A DNA stretch of 64,000 nucleotides, taken from contig CP154957.1 in assembly GCA_039621445.1 (NCBI GenBank), forward strand, positions 5,512,504-5,576,503. Reading direction: 5' to 3'. How positions within the stretch are numbered: position 1 is the first letter of the stretch; each line of letters opens with the position of its first letter. This document shows, piece by piece, positions 10,580 through 20,739 of the stretch. The notes under the pieces are model-generated. The model did not search any database. It was given only the letters and a program-made list of their open reading frames with translations, and had not been told where the DNA came from. A program made the position numbers and the translations under genes. The stretch comes from Euglena gracilis (Eukaryota > Euglenida > Euglenophyceae > Euglenales).

Positions 10580-11140
10580 AGTGTTGGGGGTAGCTGCCTT
10601 TGTCCAAGACTGGAGGGGGGCGCCTCAAAGTGGCCACCCTCCAGACACTGTGGGACCCCAAAATGGCCACTCTGGAGCATAGTGGGCATTTTTTGCTTTT
10701 TTTTTAACACCTAGTGTCTGAAATGGTTGCCCATGTCTGGCAAAAATATTTGCCCCAACCTGTCAAAATTTTTGCACAGCGCCCTCAAAAAATTTTCCCA
10801 AAGGTTTCAAAAGATTTTGCACTGCGCCGCCAAAAATATTTGCACTTCCTCAAAAAATATTTGCACTTTGTCATTTTATTTTTGCACAATGAAAAAAAGC
10901 GTTGCACTGCACAATGGAAAAGGATCCACGCCAATTGAAGTTTCAAAGGGCAAAAGTGCAAAACACCCGATCCAAATGCAAAATTTTTCGGAACAGGGCA
11001 ACTATTTTTGGGATAAGGTGCAAACATTTTTGAGATAAAGTACAAACAAATTGTTGGCATGTGCAAACATTTTTGGGATAAAGTGCAAAAAAATTGACCG
11101 GACGTGCAAAAATATACGGTGTGAAGTGCGAAAAATTCAA
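10580..11140. repeat. Inverted cluster of TTTTTGCAC / GTGCAAA motifs
   Basis: From 10740 to 10890 the motif TTTGCAC (with AAATATTTGCAC) recurs about seven times. From 10970 to 11130 the complement GTGCAAA recurs about five times, often after GGGATAA. The arrangement is an imperfect inverted repeat. No coding signal. Confidence 0.55.
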
Positions 11141-11225
11141 ACAAAACAACGTGTTTTTTGAAGAGAAAAAAACAGTAAAAAACACAAAAAACAAAAGGGA
11201 AATTTCATTAAAACTGTAAATTGTC
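11140..11225. repeat. Dispersed repeat R fragment
   Basis: AACAAAACAACGTGTTTTTT and ACAAAAGGGAAATTTCATT recur at 20310-20395. There the following CATACTTTGAATCCTACTAA also matches 12360-12380. Confidence 0.6.
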
Positions 11226-11231
11226 ACGGCC

Positions 11232-11312
11232 TAGGGGAGGGGGGGGGGTGGGGGTAGGGGGGGGGGGTGGGGGGGGGAAAGGGAGGGGGGGGGGGGTGGG
11301 GGGGAAAGGGGT
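11232..11312 (+). repeat. Poly-G tract, potential G-quadruplex
   Basis: Nearly uninterrupted G runs separated by single T or AAA, giving more than four G-tracts in tandem. Confidence 0.7.
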
Positions 11313-11404
11313 TCCTACAGTGTTGGTAAACAGTGGTCGGCTTTTCACGCGGGTGCTTCTCAGTTGTGTTACACCTATCAGAGTATGTGTCGAGTAACCA
11401 TCCC

Positions 11405-11490
11405 CCCGTCCGATGGAGGCTAGGCGCGCCGCTCGGGGGGGGGTCCGGGACCCCCCCCCCCTGAGCGGCCGCTCGCCCTCCCCGGACCGT
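11405..11490. repeat. Dispersed repeat O (AscI/NotI-like palindromic block)
   Basis: GGAGGCTAGGCGCGCCGCTC followed by GGTCCGGGACC and GAGCGGCCGCTCGCC. The same series is at 27572-27650. Confidence 0.65.
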
Positions 11491-11760
11491 TTACCCCACG
11501 TGAGAAATACGTTTAACGTTCACGGGTACACCATGAGGTACCCGTGAACGTTACACGTTTCCCCGTAGGAAATCGTGAAGCATTCACGTTTTCCTGTGTG
11601 AAACTGTGAACACTTTTCTGTACTCTAGAAAGGGTGTAGATGGAGTTCCTGGGGTAGATTGAAAAGTGGGGACAGAATGCAGAGCATGGGGATGGGAGAG
11701 ACAATAACACGGACGCTGGTGCGCAGCGTACTGTACCGCACGATACCTGAATTGGCATGG

Positions 11761-12045
11761 TCAGATACATAGGACACACTTAACGGCAACCCGCACACCC
11801 TTTCTTTTTGGAGCGCGACGCAAATCTGGACACACAAAATGATACACCTCGCCACAAACGGAGCAAAACACACTCTTTGCCTGAGGAACATCTGTGGTAG
11901 CACGAACCCCACAACGCGGACACAAGGGGACGGAGGGAGGGGCTGGTGGAAAGACGGAAGGGACAGCGGACAGTCGATGGTTAACCCAAGTGCCCTCCAG
12001 TGCCGGCTCCATATGGTAGTTGAGGAACGAGGACCACCGCGCCAT
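11761..12045 (-). CDS. PHD/zinc-finger protein fragment
   Basis: The minus-strand frame from the ATG at 12045 reads MARWSSFLNYHMEPALEG, a Pro-rich linker, then CPRCG, FCSVCGEVYHFVCPDL and VKCVLC. The CxxC-CxxC-HxxC-CxxC series fits a PHD-type finger. A different minus frame upstream (12326 downwards) has acidic, hydrophilic WDDDLSNVLTQPSGQDWLTP. A poly-C run near 12100 lies between them, so the original protein may have been longer and frameshifted there. TGA precedes the ATG in frame. LINE ORF1 proteins and chromatin proteins both use PHD fingers, so origin is open. Confidence 0.45.
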   Translation of the reverse strand: MARWSSFLNYHMEPALEGTWVNHRLSAVPSVFPPAPPSVPLCPRCGVRATTDVPQAKSVFCSVCGEVYHFVCPDLRRAPKRKGVRVAVKCVLCI

Positions 12046-12329
12046 GTTGCGGGAGGAGCTGGACGCATCGTCCGCGCTCCTACTTCAGGACCCGCTTCCG
12101 GGGGGGGGGGGCTCAGGATCTGAAGTTGTGTGTACGGTGAATAAGATAGAAGGAATTGGACCCAAATTTCCAACTCCAGTCGTTTCCGTTCGTCCGGGGT
12201 CAACCAGTCCTGTCCTGAGGGTTGAGTCAACACGTTGGACAAGTCGTCGTCCCACTCGTCGACGGCTTGTCTTGTATGGCGCCCCCCGTTTCCCCACGAG
12301 GAAACGGGTTTGAACCCCGGCTCCACTTA

Positions 12330-13250
12330 TAGAAGAAACTCGTTATGAGACACTCAAACCATACTTTGAATCCTACTAAGTTCAAAAACTGCCAAAAACG
12401 GCCAAAAACATCCAAAAATGTAAAAAATGCAATATTATTACTTTTTCATTTTTATGAAGGAAGTTTTTGGCAGAAATGACACAGAAATTGCCAAAAATGA
12501 TTGAAAATGTGCATTCAAAAATTTCCTTTCAAAACCTCGTGGGTGTTTTTTTTAAAATTGTTAATTAAAAAAAGCAACGTAAAAAAACAAGCCTGCTCAC
12601 TATGCTATGGAGGGGGGGACACTTTGGGGGTCAAATTTTGTCCTTTGGTGCCTTTGGCACCGAAAGAAAATGTAAACCAAAATATGCCAAAACTTTTGGC
12701 CACTTTGGGGGGGACACTTTGAGGGGGGGGATGAGGGTAACTTGCGGTATCAACAGGTGTGGGGGACCAAAAGGGATTTTTCTTTCTAATACAACTTCCT
12801 TCAGCGGGAGTCGGTTCATACCGAAAACTTTGGTTCTCCTGAGGTGGCCCTGAGAGGGTGGGTGAGGCAGGGGAGAACGGGGACCGGCCAAACAGCCAGG
12901 GTGGTAAACCAGGTTTTGAATAATGCTGAGCTCTTAATGTACGCGCAAACACGCATTTTTGATGCCCTGTATGAACTGGCTCCCTGAATAGACCCTCCGG
13001 GAAAACGCTGACAGGCACCGCGTGAGCGGCGTGAAAACGAAAAAATCCCACTATTTTTATCATTACGTTTCTCAATACCAAAATGCAAGGGATTTAGGCC
13101 CAAAGCTGGGGGGCTGGGGGGGGGGGTGAAAACCGGGGATGGGGCCTTCCAAGGACTTCAAATTGGGTACGCGGACATTTCCTTTGATTTTGCGTCATTT
13201 TGGATGTTTTTCAAAAATATTGAATTTTTCGACTTTTTCTTAATAAGCGC
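12330..13250. other. No gene seen
   Basis: AT-rich DNA with a repeat R fragment (about 12360-12380) and GGGGACACTTTG blocks (about 12612-12730). Open frames lack motifs. Confidence 0.4.
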
Positions 13251-13257
13251 ACCCCCT

Positions 13258-13575
13258 ATCATGACGTCAGGTCATGACGGGCATCAAGGGTCATGATGGG
13301 CATCACACGTCATGATGGCCATCAGGGGTCATCATGGCCATCATGGGTCATGATGGGCATCAAGGGTCATGGTTCATGATAGCCATCATGGGTCATGATG
13401 GGCATCATGGGCCCATCATGGGTCATGATGGCCATCATGGGTCATGATGGGCATCATGGGTCATGATGGGCATCATGGGTCATGATGGCCAACATGGGTC
13501 GTGATGGGCATCATGGGTCATGATGGCCATCATGACCCATGATGGCCATCGTGGGTCACGATGGCCATGATGGGC
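13258..13575. repeat. 19-bp self-complementary minisatellite
   Basis: Tandem degenerate copies of GGGTCATGATGGGCATCAT. The unit contains ATGATGGCCATCAT-type palindromes, so either strand can fold into cruciforms. About 15 units precede repeat D/E copy 2. Confidence 0.85.
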
Positions 13576-14520
13576 CGTTTGAAAAACGCTCATTTTTGGC
13601 TCAAAAACAGTTTTTCCGGGTCCGAGAGGCCCAAAAACATCGTTTCGGGCAATGAATTTTTTGGATTTTTTCGACTTTTTTGACCCGAAAATGACCCTGA
13701 GTCCATTAAGTCTATTGGTTTCAGGCCCAAAACGGGGCGCTGGCGGGTCGAAAAACGCTCATTTTCGGCTCAAAAACAAGTTCTGCGGGTCCGGTAGGCC
13801 AAAAAACATCGTTTCGGGGAAATTTTTTTTCGATTTTTTTCGACTGTTTTGACCCGAAAATGTCAATGGGTTGGCAGCCCAAAACAGCACTGGCGGGTCG
13901 AAAACCGCTCATTTTCGGCTCAAAAACAGCTTTTCTGGGTCTGTGAGGCCAAAAAAAACATCGTTTCGGGCAATTTTTTTCTTTTTTTTTGGATTTTTTC
14001 ACCTTTTTTTTCCGAAAACGGCTAAGTCGGACAGTGGGAAAAGTGTACCAAACGGGCCCGTTGGCCGAAAACGGCCATATCTCGGGCTAGGCCGGTTGTG
14101 GGGAAATCAAAATCTGGCAGGATAGGGCATTCCAAGGGCTTCAAATTAGGTTTCTGGACATTTCCTTTGACTTTGGCTTCATTTTGGAGATATTTTGAAA
14201 ATTGACATTGTTTGGGAATGGCAGAGTCCAGAGGGGGGGGGGTTATCCAGGGGGGGCCGATCCTACCCAGTTTGGACCCCTTCGCGCGTGAATAACTCGG
14301 GCCTGACGGGGAGTTGGGGTCAAACCCAGGTGATTCGGAAACTAGAAATCCAGTAGCTCGCGACTGAAAAAACAAATTCCGGGAACCGGGCCGGGGTCAT
14401 GGTGATAATCCGCGGTGTTCACGGTCTACCCGGAGTGGGGGGGGTTGGACCCCCCTTTTCCCTGGTGGTAAGCTTCGCTTACTCTAAAGAGATAAGAGCT
14501 CAGCGACCCCCCCTAATAAG
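13575..14520 (+). repeat. Compound dispersed repeat D/E, copy 2
   Basis: Three tandem D units (CGAAAAACGCTCATTTT, TCGTTTCGGG, poly-T), then the E half with TCCTACCCAGTTTGGACC and GGTGGTAAGCTTCGCTTAC. It ends with the hairpin GCTTACTCTAAAGAGATAAGAGC at about 14474-14500. Confidence 0.8.
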
Positions 14521-14529
14521 TGCGCAGTG

Positions 14530-15040
14530 CCGTAATTGTGCGCAGTGCCCTAATAAGTGCGCACTCCCCAAGGGGCCGAAACTACCTCCCTACTTTCAAC
14601 TTAGCGAATTTTTCCCCTGTCTCCTTTTTTCTCAACAGGCGGATGCCGGCCTGGTTACCTTGGTGACCTTGGTAATCTTACTTTATCAATATCTGAAGTT
14701 TGGTCCCGATCTGTTTGCTACAGTTGCTCATGTTGCCGTTTGTTGCAATTATTGTTGTTCAATGGGATCATCATGCAGAAGGCACCTGAAGGAGTTTGAA
14801 GACATGGGCAACAGCAGTTATTGAGCTGGGTGGCAGCGGTGGAATTTTTACTAAGCTGGGCAGACTTGGTACTTTCAGATTGGTCTAGGTACAGATTAAT
14901 AAACAAAATATAACAGGGTCACAGCAATAAAATAAAATTTGGGGTTGTTGGCATCAGTGCATGTGCACACACAAACACATACAAATGTCAACACACACCC
15001 CTGCAGTGTGACCACAGCACGACACTCATGACACAGCGCG
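14530..15040. other. No gene seen
   Basis: GTGCGCAGTGCC(G/C)TAAT motif repeats (about 14520-14560; related sequence at 5480-5520), then AT-rich sequence. Confidence 0.35.
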
Positions 15041-15044
15041 GGCA

Positions 15045-15298
15045 GTGTTTGTTTTTTTGCTCCCGGGCATCGCTTCTAAAACCCTGTCCTCTGAGCGGTT
15101 GCTCTGGCCTGTTGTGTGGCCGCCTTCGACAGGCAACGCAGTGTGGCAGCTGTCGGCGCAGGTCGGGGCGGTTAACAAGGCTACCATCGCCCGAGCGGTG
15201 CTGAAGGAGGCGGAGGTGGTGTGCGCAACGTGCATCGGGGTCGGCTCCCCGATGATGCAGGGTCTACAGGTTGAGCTGGTGTGTGTTTGGGCGCAAGG
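15045..15298 (+). pseudogene. Possible helicase-like exon fragment, cut by a TIR element
   Basis: The open frame holds LSAQVGAVNKATIARAVLKE and AEVVCATCIGVGSPMM. The segment resembles the motif of UPF1-like superfamily 1 helicases, where a small-residue loop follows 'LxxAxVVxxT'. The Walker motifs are absent from the window. The frame runs straight into the TIR element beginning at about 15299, so it may be an interrupted exon. The resemblance is weak. Confidence 0.2.
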
Positions 15299-16239
15299 CG
15301 GTAGACTGGGGGGGGGGAGTGGTAGTCGGCCGACTAGTCGGCCGACTACCCACTCTAATGTACTAACGGGTCCAAACCGCCAACTTTTAAGCCCCCCCCC
15401 ATGAAGAAAATCCAATGCAAAAGTCGGTGGCTAGTCGGCGGTCATAAAAATGGTCTGCGGCGGGCCCAAATCACCCGGAAATGGTCCAGATGGGTCCAAA
15501 TAAGTGTCTTACGCCTAAATAAACACCCCCAGATGCAAATCTTTGGTCGGTGGGGGGTCGGTGGGCCCTTGATGAGGGTCCGGAGGTGTAAAAAACCAAT
15601 GATGAAACAGGGATTACATGAAAATCCTTTAGAAATACAACATACTCGGGGGGTAAGTCGTTTTTGTGGCTCACTTTGGCATAGGCGGGGGGGGCTCCGC
15701 CCCCCCCCCCCGCACCCCTCCCTCAAATAACAAAATTCCTTCTGTGTTGGCAACATACTCGGGGGCTAAGTCGTTTTTGTGGCTCACTTTGGCATGGGCG
15801 GGGGGGGTTCCGCCCCCCCGCACCCCCCTCAAATAACAAAATCCCTTCTATGTTGGCAATAGACTTGGAGGGAGAAGTCCTTTTTGTGCAAATTTTGACT
15901 TATATTGAAAATCCAATGGGGAGAGGTGTTCTTTTTGTCAAAAGTGGCCCAAAATGGACATTTTCCGCCTTTTTTTTTTGCATATTCACCCCGATTTGGG
16001 GGGTTCTGGAGCCATTTGGGTGGGTTTTGACTGGTGTTGAGGTGATTTAGACAAAAGTTTTTTCCCAGGGGGGGGGGGCTTAAAAGTCGGCGGTTTTGAC
16101 CCGTTAGTACATTAGAGTGGGTAGAATAGTCCGCCGACTAGTCAGCCGACCAATTGGTCGGCCGACTAGTCGGCCGACCAATTGGGTAGTCGGCTGACTA
16201 GTCGGCCGACTACCCACTACCCCCCCCCCAGCCTACCGT
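15299..16239. mobile_element. Non-autonomous TIR DNA transposon I
   Basis: Outer ends CGGTAGACTGGGGG and CCCCCAGCCTACCG are inverted. Inside them are long inverted arms with AGTCGGCCGACTAG, TACCCACTCTAATGTACTAA and CCGCCAACTTTTAAGCCCCC (left about 15325-15400; right about 16068-16205). The centre holds about 2.5 tandem copies of a roughly 110-bp unit (CATACTCGGGGG, TAAGTCGTTTTTGTGGCTCA) from 15640 to 15890. No transposase ORF. Confidence 0.75.
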
Positions 16240-16320
16240 TTGGCACTGTGTGTTTGTGTATTCCTTTTCCTGGCCAGTGAAATGACGATATAGCTGTGGT
16301 TGCATGCGGACGGTTGTGGG

Positions 16321-16746
16321 TCAGTGTCCTCCGAAGAAGGGGGAGCGCTTCTGCACGCTGGCGTTATATCGGGCCTCTGCTGCTGCTCTCTTCTTAGCCA
16401 CTTGCTCCTCACGTTGCGCATTGGCCTTCCGCAATATTCTCCGGCTGAGCCACTTTCTGGTAGTTGTAGTTGTAGTAGTAGTTGTAGTAGTAGTTGAGCA
16501 GCAACCAGGTTTGCGCCTCACAGGAGTCCTCCCTCAGGTTGTCACGGAGCTTGCTGAAAACACAACTCTGAGAAGAAAGGGACACTGAACGCCTGTTTGC
16601 TTGGCATGGAGGAACCTGTGCTGAAAAGCTGCGTTCCACAGCGGCCTCTGTGACCATGCACTGACCCAATGCCACTGCGAACCTTGCCAAAGACGAACCA
16701 GAAGCAAATTTCTTGTTCCAGAACTGAAGGTACACATCCGGTCCAC
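16321..16746 (-). pseudogene. hAT transposase C-terminal (dimerisation) fragment
   Basis: The minus-strand frame contains FWNKKFASGSSLARFAVALG, then TEAAVERSFSAQ and a following R. This is the hAT-family C-terminal dimerisation signature (LAxxAxxxL then T/SxxxERxFSxxxxxxxxxR). The reading frame then passes through a Tyr/Asn microsatellite (about 16455-16495, TAGTTGTAG units on the plus strand). The N-terminal zinc finger and catalytic region are absent, so it is a relic. It sits between TIR element I and a family J fragment. Confidence 0.6.
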
Positions 16747-16756
16747 GTGTTACAGG

Positions 16757-16802
16757 GCGTAAAACGGGTCAATGGTGCTGCAGGCGCCCTTGACCCGTTT
16801 AC
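16757..16802. other. Hairpin-forming inverted repeat
   Basis: AAAACGGGTCAA and TTGACCCGTTT are complementary arms around a GTGCTGCAGGCGC loop. Role unknown. Confidence 0.6.
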
Positions 16803-16844
16803 GGCCTGTGTACAGGTTATGCCCACAATTGTTGCGTAATAAAA

Positions 16845-16905
16845 AGTGCTATGACAGTGAGCTATTCCTGTCTCCCCAATGGGAATAGCTTGGGGGGGGG
16901 TACAG
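16845..16905. repeat. Family J repeat end fragment
   Basis: AAAAAGTGCTATGACAGTGA and GAGCTATTCC...GGGAATAGCT match 19800-19845 and 54985-55045. Confidence 0.7.
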
Positions 16906-16959
16906 ACCAGCACCTTTGAAGCCCACTCCGCTGCCCCCTTGGAGGCTAGGTAGTCAAGT

Positions 16960-17175
16960 TCGGATCCCCGGACCCCCCCCCTCCCCCCTGTCCGGATAAT
17001 TTTGGACACAATATCTGGGGGGGGGGGGTCCCGTGGGACCCCCCCCCCCGGTACCTGGGCTCTCCAACAAATTTTCTTTAGTCCAGACCCGGACCCCCCT
17101 CCCCCCTCGAACTCGACGGGGGTGGTGCGGGTCATGGGGGGTCACGGGGGGTCACGGGGGGGTCACAGGGGAAGT
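16960..17175. repeat. G/C-run region with GGGGGTCAC units
   Basis: Short tandem GGGGGGTCAC units (about 17135-17170) and facing G and C tracts. No gene. Confidence 0.5.
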
Positions 17176-17916
17176 ATGCCACTTTGGAGCAAAGCACGTT
17201 GCACAACACAAGTTAAGCCTCAATATGTATGCAAGTTCTCTTGCAAGGTTGTTGAGGGTCACAAAAGGACATCACTGGTCAGATGTGAGCAAGCGGCGAA
17301 GTTCATCCGGGGATAGACAAACACAACCCCCTTCCTGGACAATGGGAAAAAACAAAAGGCACAACTTTCTTCAATTTTTAGGAAGCAGGTTGATTCCATT
17401 GCAGTGGCAATTTGGTTTACATTATCGCGGGTCATGGTCGGTTGCCAGACCTTCAGGGGTGGGGCTGAGTTGGAGCTTGAGGCAGCATCCAAATCAGGTG
17501 ATGCCTCCTTGTCATCATCCGATCCAAAGAGAGGATCTGCACCACGGAGAAGGGGAAGACTTTGACGTTGACATCTTTCAACCCTCAAAATTATCCAAAA
17601 ACCACAATCCATGTGCAAATCCTAGATGGCGTTTGGTTGGTCAGGATAAACCGCCACACGCACACTTTCGGAACCAGGAGGGTAGAGAAGTTAGAAACCA
17701 GATGCATGCCTCATTCCATATCCCCACCCATATTCAATTGCACCCCCCCCAAGCAAAACCCCTCAACCGAATGTGGCATGTGATGGCTAGTTCATACAAA
17801 ATACGACGCTTCAGAGAGAAATTTACAAAATGGAAAAGAATAAGAAGGCGCCTCTGTAACTCACAGCCCGCGTCCAAACCCTTGCCCCTCCAAACGTGCT
17901 GCATGATTGCAAATGG

Positions 17917-18539
17917 TCACAAACGTGCAAAAACATGCTCGATTCGTGCGCGGAAAAAAGAATGGATGTGATTGTAATGTTCCTTGTGGGGGCCCAACGG
18001 TTTGTTTGGGGGCTTGCGGAAGGGTGCAACGAGACGATAATTTCCATTGTATGCCCCTTCTGCCAAACCTAACTTCCTCCCAACAAACGTTTTTGGCCCC
18101 CACCTTTTCCACAACGTGGCATCGGCCCGGGATCCCGAATGAGGACCGGAGAAGAAAACAATTCTCCCGAGTGCATCGCACGCAACTTGCATTTTAAAAA
18201 CGAGGGCATCATACTTGGGCTGAAAAGTTTCAGGAAGGCTGCCTGAAAAACACGCCACTAACATAGTGTCGTGGCAAAGATGAACACTTTTGTTAGTCAT
18301 CTTTGGCTAATAAAGAAAGAAACAAAGTAAGGGAAATGGGTGGAATGGTTTATAGGGGACAAACAATCATCCCAGTCGATGTCGTTCACCACGTTCATCA
18401 AATAAGAAAAGCCCTCTCGGATCATGTCCCTCGCCGTGGACTTCGGCAAATGCAAGACGCGGCTCAACTGGTCCTCAGCGAAAGCGCAAAATGGCAAATG
18501 ACAAATACCCCCCCCCTGGGTTTGCCCCACAACCACCAT
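17917..18539 (-). pseudogene. PIF/Harbinger-like DDE transposase (partial)
   Basis: Minus strand. The upstream piece (18539-18363) contains LSRVLHLPKSTARDMIREGF. After an AT-rich, intron-like stretch, the frame from 18300 gives FKMQVACDALGRIVFFSGPH, SRADATLWKRWG, LAEGAYNGNYRLVAPFRKP and RARIEHVFARL. This is the layout of the DDE endonuclease superfamily used by PIF/Harbinger transposases: an acidic residue plus G after a hydrophobic strand, a xDATLW segment, LAxxxYxG, and a terminal RxxxExxFxRL. The third segment has AEGAY where D is usual. The frame runs on through a Cys-rich end at about 17880. No TIRs located, so I call it a relic. Confidence 0.6.
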
Positions 18540-18544
18540 TGTTT

Positions 18545-19600
18545 GGAACCACCTTGGCTACTAGTTCAAGGATATGCCAGCGCTCTTGTGCTTTTGCATT
18601 GACATAAATGCATGACCCTCCCCGAATCAGCCAGCCCCCCCCCCCCTATTGGACACCCCTATTTGCCATTTACCGGACGGGACCCATCGTCAAAGAAACT
18701 ACGATAGCCAGAAGGTACTTCCGTTGCTTCAACGGGTATCCCAAACAGGTTTTTTTGTTAAAAATGCCTTCAATTCTTCTCCTTCTAGGGTTTGCCCCAC
18801 AAATCTGTGAACAATTGTGGATCAAGTACCAAGGATGACCTCGCGTTCCATCCCACCGCATTGGCCCAACCACCACCTCACACCATCCTTTGTTACAGAG
18901 GGAGGTGGCGGTGGAATCTCGATTTCCTTCCGGGGCACAAGAGTTGGATTGCCTTGGAAATGAAATCATTGTTTTTGGCCCAGTATTCAAGCATTTTGTT
19001 GCGAAAATATTCTTGCACGTCCCCTGGGACAATTTAAACAAAAACGTGGCGGGTTTACAAGGGAGGTTCGGCACGTCTGACGAGGACCCTTGGCCACCGG
19101 GGGGGGGGGGTCCCCATTTTGCCGTGCCGAGGGGGTCAGTCCCTCAGGGGAGGGGTCCCACCACCGTGGCGGACAGCTGGAATTTCCCAAAGGAAAATTC
19201 ATTAGTATGATTCGGCATGCCGTGCCGAGGGGGTCGGCTGACCAGTCCCCATTTTGCCATGCCAAGGGGGTCCGACCACCAGGGGTGGGGGGGCTGCCGA
19301 ACCTCCAGAGTACACACCTGGGGCTTCTGATTTTGGGGATAGATCGATGGGAGGGACTTTTGTTGCCACAAACAAAGCCTACAAATCTTTCAACCACTCT
19401 GTTTCTTGATATTGAATTCTTTGGTGCTCTCAACCGCATCCTGAATTTGAACAACTTCTGGGTTGCTTCAAACACTCAGCCATGTGGTTATCATCCAATG
19501 TACATTTCTGTTGTCTTCGTTCTTTTTGTAATTGTCTTCGATGCTTCACTGTCTCTTCCTTTCGAACAACGAAAGAAAGTCTGAAGAAATGAAGGTTGAT
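18545..19600. other. No confident gene; G-rich repeat at 19090-19300
   Basis: Repeats of TGCC(G/A)TGCC(G/A)AGGGGGTC lie near 19120-19140, 19220-19240 and 19255-19275. Open frames on both strands lack recognisable domains. Confidence 0.35.
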
Positions 19601-19739
19601 TCATTGTATGAAAATTGAAGGTTCGATTCTCGGGTCATGGGGTGGTCACGGGGGTAGCACCCCCGACCGGTTCGGTTGGCTCGCAACTTGACAGGGGGGT
19701 CCCGCGGGACCCCCCCCCCCTGCCCCTGGGCCCCCTTGA

Positions 19740-20110
19740 AAGTCGAGCCCCCCCCCCCCCCCCGAGCTGTCCCCCCCCCCCCCGAGTTATTCCCATAGGG
19801 GGGGACGGGAATAGCTCACTGTCATAGCACTTTTTGCAAAGAACTTCCCAAAAAAGTGCTCAAAAATCGACGTTTTTGGGACGTTTTCAGAAATCACTTT
19901 TTGGCAGATGTGCTTAAATTTGACCATTTTTTGCGAACACCCAAAAACGTTGCCAAAAATGACCCCTTTTGGGTTGCCCGAGGGTCGGGTATGGGAATAG
20001 CTCGGGGGGGGGGGGGGACCTGGGTCCCCCCCCCCAGTTGTTCCCCCCGTACTGTTCCCATTGGGCTGTAAAGGGTCCCGGGGACGGGAATAGCTCGGGG
20101 GGGGGGGGGC
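19740..20110 (-). repeat. Family J MITE-like repeat, intact reference copy
   Basis: The ends carry CCGAGCTATTCCC / GGGAATAGCTCGG arms. The interior reads CAACCCAAAAGGGGTCATTT, TGGTCAAATTTAAGCACAT and GCACTTTTTTGGGAAGTTCT on the minus strand. The split copy at 52845-53060 with 54935-55050 shares all of these blocks. Confidence 0.75.
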
Positions 20111-20299
20111 ATGGTAGGTGGCTGGCTTTGCCCCCTCCCCAGGCACGCCACCTACCTTAGCGGACAACCAAAATGGTGCTTCCCGAGGGGAAGCCTCCCC
20201 CCGTGGCAATTTTTTCAGCTGGCGCTCCCAAGCTGCCACCGCACGCAACTTCTGGTTTGGGTTCGGGAGGAGAAGTTGCCATAGTGGGCATTTCTTTTG

Positions 20300-20430
20300 T
20301 TTTTTTTGAAAAAAAACAAAACAACGTGTTTTTTATATAAAAAAAACAGTAAAAAAACATCACAAAAAACAAAAGGAAAATTTCATTGAAAAAACTTGTT
20401 ATGAAACAAACCATACTTTGAATCCTACTA
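20300..20430. repeat. Dispersed repeat R, fullest copy
   Basis: ACAAAACAACGTGTTTTTTA, AACAAAAGGAAAATTTCATT and CATACTTTGAATCCTACTAA. Parts occur at 11140-11225 and 12330-12380. Confidence 0.6.
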
Positions 20431-20449
20431 AGGGCTCCCGGATCTGGCC

Positions 20450-20612
20450 TGGGGGGGGGGGGTTGTGGGCCGACCCTAGGGTCGGCCCGATACGACCCTA
20501 GGGTCGCTAGGGTCGCTAACGTCGTCCCCCCCCCAGGACGTGGGGTGGGCCGACCCTAGGGTCGTCGGTGCTAGGGTCGTGGGCCGACCCTAGGGTCGGC
20601 CCACCCCACGAC
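20450..20612. repeat. Palindromic GGGCCGACCCTAGGGTCGGCCC cluster
   Basis: The self-complementary motif CCGACCCTAGGGTCGG recurs four times in 160 bp at the edge of the 78-bp satellite. The other two copies of that satellite are flanked by related GGTCGACC palindromes (26930-27000; 60280-60400). Confidence 0.65.
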
Positions 20613-20739
20613 CTCGCCCCCCCTATCAAAAAAATTTCTAAAATTTTTTTGACCTTCAAAAATAAACAAAACAAAAAAATGTAATATCGATATCGGCTAC
20701 CCATGCTAAATAACCCAAAAACGCTTGGTGACATGACAA

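Noticed and set aside
17033-17971. 312-codon plus-strand open frame
   Set aside because: It overlaps the minus-strand DDE transposase region and has antisense-like composition with no motif.
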